The translations under genes were made by a program, and so were the position numbers. Shown in pieces: positions 7,423-14,393 of a stretch of DNA of 16,829 nucleotides (positions within the stretch are counted from its first letter, which is position 1; each line of letters starts with the position of its first letter). The notes beneath the pieces are model-generated. The model was not told the DNA's origin. It saw only the letters and a program-made list of their open reading frames with translations, and ran no database searches. Source of the DNA: Cyclostephanos tholiformis (taxonomy: Eukaryota; Bacillariophyta; Thalassiosirophyceae; Thalassiosirales; Thalassiosiraceae); NCBI GenBank assembly GCA_036939975.1, contig JALLPB010002745.1, positions 1-16,829 on the forward strand. Reading direction: 5' to 3'.

Positions 7423-10400
7423 ATGACACACCGGCCCGCATTATCGTCGTCGAGGACCGCCTCGCTGACGCGGCTACTACCCCTGGCGATCGCATTCTGC
7501 ATCATCAATTTTGACCCCCCCTCTCACCTCGCATCGTCGTCGACGTCGTCGTCGTCGAGAATGCGTGTGGCCGTCGCGTTCTCGACGACGACGACGAGGA
7601 CGAGGACGATGACGACGACGACGATGAGGGGGAGGATCGGCGAATCCAGGTCGACGAATGCGCCCATCCCGTCGAAGACGACGACGACGACGACGAAGAC
7701 GAATGGGATGATCCCGTCATCATCGATGATGGATAAGGCCGGGGGCGAGAACGAGAACGATGGCGGAAAGGCCGGGAACGGCGACGGTAGGAGTAGGATT
7801 AGGAGGATGGGGGGGGGGGGCGACGGCGGCGTCGGCAACAATCGCAGGCGTCGATTCCTACAGCGCGCGCACGACGTCGCGACGCCCGCGGACCGCGCCT
7901 CGAACGTCGTCGATTCCGCCGATTCCGCCGCCGGTATACGCGGGATCGGGAGCGAGGCGATCGTACGCCCCCCCGTCGTCGTCCGGGCCATGCCTGCATC
8001 GAAGATGACGTCATCGACGACATCGACGGCGAAAACGAATGCGAATGCGAGAACGACGACGACGATCGTCGGGGGCGCACGTCGCGGCGTATCGACGACG
8101 AAGACGACGACGACGACGACGACGAGGGGAACGATTTCGAAAGCGGCAACGGGGGCGACGACGAAATTAAGGCCGCCATTGCGAACGGGCAAATCGATCG
8201 AGGAATTGGAGGACATACTCGCGCGTAGGTGGGGCACGGCTACGTCGTCGAAAACGTCGAGCGTCGTGGGGGGGGGGAAGGGGGATGAAAAATCGAGCGA
8301 TCGTAAGTCGGGGGGGAGGGGGGGGGGAGGTAGAAGGGATGGGACGATATCGAGGACGGGGGACGATGACGACGTCGACCGCGACGACGATTTCGGGTCC
8401 GACGAGGACGTTCCGTCGATGAATATAGAATACGAGGCCGTTGACGACACGTGGTCGTCGTCGTCGTCGTCGTCGTCGCCGTCCATGGAACGTAGGAGAA
8501 ATCGAGGTCGTGCCGTGGTGGATCCGTGGGCGACGGACGACGATGGGAAAGACTTGATTTCCGACCCCCCCGCCCCCGTCCCCGCCGCGATGTCGCCGAG
8601 GGAACGTCGAAGGATGCAGGAGAGGGAGGAGCGCGATAGGCGTGACGCCTTGGTCGATCGTGTCCGATTGAATCAGGAGCGTTTGCGACGATCGCGTCAG
8701 CAGCACGATGTCAGGTCGACGAGGAATGACAACGATGATCGAGATATCGACAACTACGACCGACGACGATCGAGTATTGTCCCCCCCGCCGTCGATGTCA
8801 TTCCTAGGGATTATTATGACGAGGACGACGAGGGTTACGAGGGGATGTACGGTGGGGGGGGTGTGGGTCTCGTGTCTCCCCGACCAGCGGGGGGGACGGG
8901 TCGACGAGGTGGTGGAGGGGGGGTGGGATCGTCCCCTTCTTCGTCATCGTCGCTATCTTCGAGGGGGGGTGGAATATTCTCTAATCGACAGGTGACGAAT
9001 AATATGAACTCACAACGAGACGATGGTGGACGGCGAGGACGGCGGGAGGTGCAACGTCGGAGAGAGGGCAATGATTCCCCAATGGACGAAAGGAGACGCG
9101 GCGGTGACGGAATCAGCGATGGGGGCAGGGGAAAAATTGAGGCGGGCAGCTCACAGAACGACGACGACGACATCGACGAGAATGTTCCCGTCAAAAAAAG
9201 AAAGAGGGAGGTGAGATTGGCACCGCTTCGTGACGATGATGGGAGCGAAATGTTCCTCACCCTGGAACAGGCGGATAAGATAGTGAAGAGCATCATCTCG
9301 TCATCAGCGTCCTCCTCCTCCTCTTCGCTTCTGAAGGACGGGTCGACCGTACCCCATCAAGACATGAACGAAGACTGCGACGTCATCCCAGTCGTGAACA
9401 GGTGGGAGGACATTGGCATCACGGATCCTAATCTGCTGCGGAACCTCCGCTCCCCCGACGCATTGTCCTGCCCGTGTCCTCTCCCGGTACAGGACAGGGC
9501 GTGCCCGGCCATCGTGTCAATGAACGACGTGCTCGTGTCCACCCACACCGGGAGCGGTAAGACATTGGCGTTCCTCGCGCCCATCGCGCAGGGGCTGCTG
9601 ATGGACGGCGACGACGGCGGCGGGAGGGGAGATGGCGTCGGATCGGGCGCATATCCAAGGGCGATGATCGTCGCGCCCGGTAGGGAACTCGCGAGCCAGA
9701 TAGTCTCCGTTGCGCGGACCCTGTTTGTGGATACGGGACTGTCAGTCGAGCTCGCCATTGGGGGGACGCCGTACTCGAGGAACGTCGAAAAGTTGCGCAA
9801 GATGAGGCCGGATGTATTGGTCGGCGTGAGTGCTTCTTTCTTGTTACTTCGTTCTTTCCCCCCTCGACGATGTTGTATTGACGGCGAAAAAAAAAACCGT
9901 ATTTTTTCATATATTGCTCTTTTTTCTCTCAATCGGATTATCTACTGTCATAAAATTCGCTAGACCCCTGGCAGGATCGCAGAGCTGGTCATTGGCAGGC
10001 CTGGCGACAAGGGTGGCAAGTTAAAAATATCTGGTCTTCGGACTATAGTACTGGACGAATTCGACGCCCTCTTGCAGTATGACGCGCACGTTGAACCTAC
10101 CGTGGCCATAATGCAAGCATTGGATCGACAGCACGGTCGATCCCTCCAACGCGTGCTTTGCTCGGCCACCGCATCCGATGTCATACAGACATCGACCTCA
10201 TCCCCAATCTCCGATAAGAAGGTGGTGAGCTCCGCCGGGGTAAATATTGAAAGCTACCTCAGGCCGGGATATGCACACGCATCCGTCGACAAAGGCGATC
10301 CACTGGTGACGTCTGGCGTCCGAACGTTGACAAAGGGAGGGGCCGTTGCGACGTCTGCTCGGGTCAGTCGAACTACGATTCATGGCACCCTTCACGTGCC

Positions 10401-10985
10401 CTCTCGACGACTGGCGTTGGAGGCCGTTCGCAAAATACTCAACACGGAACCGGCGCCGCAGCAAGCTTTGATTTTCGTCGACAGCCCACGTAGGGTGGAT
10501 ATTGTGATTGAAAAGGTACGTCTTTTGAGCACGTGATGATGTGTTCGCCTATTGAGCACTGACTCATGCCATTGGTTCTTCGCATTGAAACAAACCACAC
10601 ACAGTTGGCTCAAATGGACATCGTCGCCGCCCCTTTACACGGAGGGACGACGAGCGGAAAAGGAGACAGGGCAGAGGTGAACAAGGCTTTGCGAGAGGGA
10701 TACGTTGGCATCGTAGTCGCCACGGAAATGGCGGCACGTGGAATCGACGCCCCGTATTTGACGCATTGCATAAATCTCGATTTGCCCACCGATGCCTCGC
10801 ATTACGCTCATCGTGCTGGTCGATGTGGAAGGGGAGGAAGACCCGGCGTTTCAATATCAATTACCTGTGACGTGCGCGAGAGAGGCGTCCCGAAGAGATT
10901 CGCGGAGGAGTTGGGTATCACGATGTATAATGTAGAGGCGAGGGAGGGCAAGCTGAGAATAGTAGACGGACAGGAGATCAAGTAA
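7423..10985 (+). CDS. DEAD-box RNA helicase with long low-complexity N-terminus (three exons)
   Basis: Exons are 7423-9825, 9964-10515 and 10605-10985, joined in phase 0 and giving about 1,111 residues. ATP-dependent RNA unwinding or remodelling is expected. Core motifs: WEDIG (661-665), Q-like PLPVQ, motif I TGSGKT (709-714), Ia APGRELA (751-757; usually PTRELA), Ib TPGR (802-805), II DEFD (832-835; usually DEAD), III SAT (868-870), IV ALIFVDS, V ARGID (1029-1033), [10 protein letters not shown] (1054-1061). Both RecA-like domains are complete. The link between them (about 874-935) is long and Ser/Thr-rich. The first ~650 residues are Thr/Ser/Asp/Arg-rich low complexity from CGA/TCG repeats. 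ATG 7423 sits in a good context (ACCGCCATG) and opens with a hydrophobic segment ([11 protein letters not shown]) and later VAVAFS, resembling a diatom plastid presequence. Targeting is less certain than for the MATE protein. If plastidial, a role in rRNA processing or RNA turnover, as for plant plastid DEAD-box proteins, is plausible but unproven. Confidence 0.9.
7582..7702 (+). repeat. ACG trinucleotide repeat clusters in the helicase N-terminus
   Basis: Two clusters (about 7582-7627 and 7676-7702) of mostly ACG units with AGG/ATG/AAG variants encode Thr-rich stretches just after the presumed presequence. They belong to the same CGA/TCG repeat class seen at 8092-8126 and 8455-8478. Confidence 0.8.
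8092..8126 (+). repeat. ACG trinucleotide repeat in the helicase gene
   Basis: Near-perfect ACG units encode a Thr run ([10 protein letters not shown]) in the low-complexity N-terminus of the helicase. Confidence 0.8.
8455..8478 (+). repeat. (TCG)8 repeat encoding poly-Ser in the helicase gene
   Basis: Eight perfect TCG units encode eight Ser in a row. This is the complementary register of the CGA repeat used for Thr and Asp elsewhere in the same exon. Confidence 0.9.
9826..9963 (+). other. First intron of the helicase gene
   Basis: This is a 138-nt GT-AG intron with donor GGC|GTGAGT and acceptor CGCTAG|ACC. It splits helicase motif Ib between the Gly of DVLVG and TPGR, and splicing restores the motif exactly. 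The length is a multiple of three but the intron ends in an in-frame TAG, so retention would truncate the protein before motif II. Confidence 0.92.
10516..10604 (+). other. Second intron of the helicase gene
   Basis: This is an 89-nt GT-AG intron with donor AAG|GTACGT and acceptor CACACACAG|TTG. It lies in the second RecA-like domain between motif IV (ALIFVDS) and motif V. Splicing joins VIEK to LAQMD in phase 0 and removes an in-frame TGA. Confidence 0.92.
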
Positions 10986-11276
10986 CAATGGAAATGAAGG
11001 AACGGAGAAATGGCGCATCGCATAGGTTTAAATACGCCTAGAAACTACCCTTTCAAAAATCGTATGACTCATAATTCATTGATCCTATTGTTCAAAAATG
11101 TCTACAGCGATGGTTTGTAATAACTGTCAAAATCAGTTTTGTGTTTGGAAAGAACGGACTTCGAAAATCATTCCACGATGATTCTAAACATATTTTGTTC
11201 CTATGATATTTATCTTCTTTTAAACAAAATGCAGCTATCGCATTTGGAAAATATTTGAAAACTCACCCCCCTCGAA

Positions 11277-11870
11277 ATGACGACCGCCTCTTCAATCAAG
11301 AACGGATCCAACGAAGGCATCTACGTTTGCGTTCCCGTCGCGCACGACGCACTTGAGACCAAATCCACTCCGCAAGCCACTGGCGAATTGCTACGTGCAT
11401 TTTTAGTTGGGGCGTTGCTATCTTCGATTGCAGGTCTTCTCGCTACTCTGGTGGCCGGATATCTAAACATAACGACCTTCACCTATTGGGCAGTACTGCA
11501 ATTTATGTCAACGGTATTGCTCTCATATCTAGCCATAGTATTTTTCATCGAATACCAAGCCGAAGCCGAAACTGATGGTGGCGAAGATCAAAACAACGAA
11601 GAAAATTGGAATGCATTGAGCTATTGCTTTGTGTCCGGTTTTTTGACCAATCATGCTCTGATGCTACTAATATTTTGCCTGAGGGTATACTCTCCATCGG
11701 AGGAGGTCGATGAGGTCATCATCCATATGCTTACTACTCTTTTGCTTCTGTGGGTGTTTATTGTATTGATGGGACTGTACATTGTGGTGGTGGGTGAATC
11801 GGACAAAGCGAAAAACAAAAGAAGCGTTTGCACTATGGATTACTTGGAATTCAACGTTGAGATAGCTTAG
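11277..11870 (+). CDS. Hypothetical four-helix membrane protein
   Basis: A single open frame of 197 residues. I do not recognise the family. Four hydrophobic segments fit membrane helices: about residues 39-62, 69-92, 113-135 and 147-170. The N-terminal 37 residues are polar with no clear signal peptide. The loop between helices 2 and 3 (about 93-110) is acidic (EAETDGGEDQNNEE), and a second acidic loop (SEEVDEV) lies between helices 3 and 4. The C-terminus is basic, then ends acidic. No catalytic motif is visible. Helix content and the length of the open frame argue for a real gene. It stands alone between the helicase and the retrotransposon, with no intron signal. A possible AATAAA at 12007-12012 lies about 140 bases after the stop. 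It is more AT-rich than the helicase gene. Confidence 0.6.
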   Translation: MTTASSIKNGSNEGIYVCVPVAHDALETKSTPQATGELLRAFLVGALLSSIAGLLATLVAGYLNITTFTYWAVLQFMSTVLLSYLAIVFFIEYQAEAETDGGEDQNNEENWNALSYCFVSGFLTNHALMLLIFCLRVYSPSEEVDEVIIHMLTTLLLLWVFIVLMGLYIVVVGESDKAKNKRSVCTMDYLEFNVEIA

Positions 11871-12241
11871 ACAGTCATCGCATGCGATCGCAGATCGACG
11901 AGAGGAGTCGGAGGTACGGTCGCAGCGGCAGAGAACATGTCTGTCGTCATGGTACATGGTTGTCATTGTTTGTCAGATTGGGCATAAGTTGAAATCGACA
12001 AACAATAATAAACATTTCATCGCTCCTTTTTTCCTTCACCGAAAAGATATATTAACCCTAATGCGAGAAAATACCATTGGCCCCGTTCTATCAAATGCTG
12101 AACTTAAAACCAAAAGTAAGAGTATTATCACGCCATACTCGCAGTGCAAGGAGCATAGAGATAGGATGATCCCTAAATTGAGCTCTTTCAATGGAATTCA
12201 ACATCGTTTTACATTTATTCATCCTATCCCGCCTTGAGATC
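11871..12241. other. Intergenic region before the retrotransposon
   Basis: 371 AT-rich bases with no supported gene. They include the possible poly-A signal of the membrane-protein gene (AATAAA, 12007-12012) and a perfect 10-bp inverted repeat, GATAGGATGA (12160-12169) and TCATCCTATC (12219-12228). The last bases before the LTR, AGATC (12237-12241), would be the target-site duplication if the same five follow the 3' LTR, which lies outside the window. Confidence 0.5.
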
Positions 12242-12354
12242 TATCCTATGCTCATCGAGCAGTTTTATCGAGTTTTCTATTTTAAATTTCTATAGACTTT
12301 ACAAAAGTCAATCTTAATTCAATTCTATTCTAGTCCTCTTCAACGCATAGGACA
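12242..12354 (+). repeat. 5' LTR (113 bp)
   Basis: The left edge is set by identity of 12242-12254 (TATCCTATGCTCA) with the bases right after the polypurine tract at 16817-16829. The right edge is set by GCATAGGACA (12345-12354), which is inverse to the left end TATCCTATGC at 9 of 10 positions. The one mismatch gives TA instead of the canonical TG at the 5' end; the 3' end keeps CA. A TTTTAAA-like AT stretch near 12280 could act as a TATA element, and GACTTT-ACA-AAAGTC (12295-12309) is a perfect small hairpin. The right edge depends on the inverted-repeat reading, since the 3' LTR is cut off. Confidence 0.75.
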
Positions 12355-12407
12355 TTTTGATCAAAATAACGATCGTTTGGAAGGACTCCAAACATTCAGC
12401 AGACAAC
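12355..12407 (+). promoter_or_regulatory. Retrotransposon leader with palindrome and hairpin at the primer-binding position
   Basis: The 53 bases between the LTR and the gag ATG begin with the perfect palindrome TTTTGATCAAAA (12355-12366). A perfect 7-bp stem follows: GTTTGGA, loop AGGAC, TCCAAAC (12375-12393). The usual primer-binding site begins TGG right after the LTR; here the first TGG is at 12378-12380, inside the stem. Priming may therefore be unusual, or the primer tRNA site may be offset. Confidence 0.55.
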
Positions 12408-14393
12408 ATGGGAAAGAACAGTAACTCCAACTCGAAGCAATCCTCGAAACCGAGAAGCCGACCGGACGACCAAGTCAAGGTCAACTGCATTCTGCGTTTT
12501 AAAGAGCCAAAACCAAGTGACCACGAAATCAAAGCCAAGTTCTTCGAAGCCGACAACACCGAAGTTTCCGAGCAGATCCGGAAATTCAAAACAGGCGACA
12601 ATGACGCCAACCTCGTTGCGCTAATGAACGAAATCGTGGGTTTAGGCGATCTGTATGCGATGTGGGAAAACGGCGGACCTCGAAAACTCGCTCAGACGTT
12701 ATCGCGAGCACTCGAAGGAAAGGCAAGGACTGATTGGTTAGCAATAATCAATGGGTACGAATGGGACGACGATAGCAAGGAAAACTTCATTCGCTTACTA
12801 CAACGACTCGGCCTCAAAACATTTGGACCCAAAGCTTTCAAGGACCAATGCAAAGCAATGGACAAAGGCAAAATCAGAATCCCGGAGAACAATTTGCGAA
12901 AAGGAACCGAACGCCTTTTTGAAATCAACAAGCTGATACCTTACCTTGGCATTTACGCACGAGAGTATACGATCGAAGAAATGAACAAAGTCATCGTCGA
13001 AAGTCTCCCACCGAAAGCGATGGTCAAGTACGTCGGAGAAGGCGGCGACGACCTAGAAGACGAAGACGACATCCTTGAGCTCATGCAAACAATCGATAAC
13101 AAGTTCAAGTTGAAAGCCGAAGCGGCAGCACTCGAACGAAAATCGAATCCAAAAGAACACTCCAACCATTCAAAGAAAAAGGAGAAATCGAGCGACAGCG
13201 GCTCCAAAAGCGGAGGCAAGAACCCCTGCAGGAAGCACGACGACGCGCACAAGTGGAAAGATTGTCCCGATTACAAGCCACCCAACAAGGCCAAAGAAGA
13301 AACCAAGAATGGGGATGGCAAGGAGGTTAAGAAGGACTTACACTCTACCACCAACGAGACGACTGTCGTCGTCAAGACGCCAACGGTTCGCATCAACGAA
13401 GAACCACAAGTTAAGACACTGAAGAACAACTCCTTCTCTGATCTGAGCTACTCTTCCGATGAGGGCTCGACGATGATGGTTCAAGGGGGAGCGTCGAACA
13501 GCAATCAGCCAGTAAATGGCATCACTGTGATTGAAGTTCCAGCTCAAGACGGCACACGCCTCGGGACCACTATGCTAATTGATAATGGGTTCTCAGGACA
13601 TGCCATCATGTCACATGCTTTTGCCAAATCTTTGGGATACGAATTCCAACCAAGTGAAGGAAATTCTTATCGCACCACGACAGGCCATATGGCTACTCAA
13701 AATCAGATTACCATCCGAGGAATCCGTCTTCCACACCTCAGCCGTCATCGAAAATTTGATGCGACAGTTGAAATTGCCCCGGAAGAATCAGGAGATTTCG
13801 GGTACGGAGTAATTATGGGTATTAGCATGATGGACGAATTGGGAATAGATCAATCAAGAACTTCCAAAACCATCACCTGGGGAGAAGATATTGAAGTCCC
13901 CATGGTCCCACAAGGTTATTGGACGGAGACGCGTATCCAGAAAATTTGTTCCAAGTCAAGTTCTGAGAAACACGAAATCAGCAGCCAGAAAAGAGAAAAT
14001 AGAGTCTCCTTCCCTACAGAGCCAACAATGTTTCTCATGAACGCACCTTCTTTTACAAAGGCAATCTACAATGCGCCCGACCTTTTCGAAATAGTCAAGC
14101 GCGATGGAAGCCTTCTCTCGATGGATCAGAAGAACGCGTTACTACAGGTTTTGACGCAGAACAACGAAGTATTCAAGGGAGGCAGAAGGATACTATACGG
14201 GAGAGCCAGTAAAACTTCGTCTGAAAGCGGATGTGGTTCCATTCCGCGCCAAACCATTTGCCATCCCGCTTGTAAATCGCGAGGTCATGGAAGACGAGTT
14301 TCGCCGACAATGCGATATCGGAGCATTACGTCGTTTAACGCCAGAAGAATACGAAGAGCGAGAATGGGCCTGCCCTGCATTTGGCATACCTAA
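12408..14393 (+). CDS. gag: Retrotransposon Gag and protease frame
   Basis: The frame opens at ATG 12408 (MGKNSNSNSKQ...) and stays open for 661 codons. The last ~70, after about 14187, are out of frame with pol and are probably not native. Residues 1-240 form the Gag part, with a capsid-like stretch around WLAIINGYEW. A zinc knuckle follows a Lys/Ser-rich stretch: C274-x2-H277-x3-H281-x4-C286, a CHHC form rather than the usual CX2CX4HX4C. A retropepsin-like protease follows: LIDNGFSG with the presumed catalytic Asp at 392, and YGVIMGISMMDELGID as the flap-distal Ile/Leu-Gly motif. The catalytic triplet reads D-N-G instead of D-T/S-G. Gag packages the RNA and the protease matures the polyprotein. 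The frame was open upstream to 12357 but without ATG. Confidence 0.88.
   Translation: MGKNSNSNSKQSSKPRSRPDDQVKVNCILRFKEPKPSDHEIKAKFFEADNTEVSEQIRKFKTGDNDANLVALMNEIVGLGDLYAMWENGGPRKLAQTLSRALEGKARTDWLAIINGYEWDDDSKENFIRLLQRLGLKTFGPKAFKDQCKAMDKGKIRIPENNLRKGTERLFEINKLIPYLGIYAREYTIEEMNKVIVESLPPKAMVKYVGEGGDDLEDEDDILELMQTIDNKFKLKAEAAALERKSNPKEHSNHSKKKEKSSDSGSKSGGKNPCRKHDDAHKWKDCPDYKPPNKAKEETKNGDGKEVKKDLHSTTNETTVVVKTPTVRINEEPQVKTLKNNSFSDLSYSSDEGSTMMVQGGASNSNQPVNGITVIEVPAQDGTRLGTTMLIDNGFSGHAIMSHAFAKSLGYEFQPSEGNSYRTTTGHMATQNQITIRGIRLPHLSRHRKFDATVEIAPEESGDFGYGVIMGISMMDELGIDQSRTSKTITWGEDIEVPMVPQGYWTETRIQKICSKSSSEKHEISSQKRENRVSFPTEPTMFLMNAPSFTKAIYNAPDLFEIVKRDGSLLSMDQKNALLQVLTQNNEVFKGGRRILYGRASKTSSESGCGSIPRQTICHPACKSRGHGRRVSPTMRYRSITSFNARRIRRARMGLPCIWHT

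Noticed and set aside
7524..8486. Minus-strand open frame of 320 codons opposite the helicase exon
   Set aside because: It consists of Val/Asp/Ser runs that mirror the ACG/TCG repeats. No domain is visible and the plus strand is in frame with the helicase core.
9357..9932. Minus-strand open frame of 191 codons opposite helicase motifs I and Ia
   Set aside because: It is antisense to conserved helicase motifs and runs through an intron; no family resemblance.
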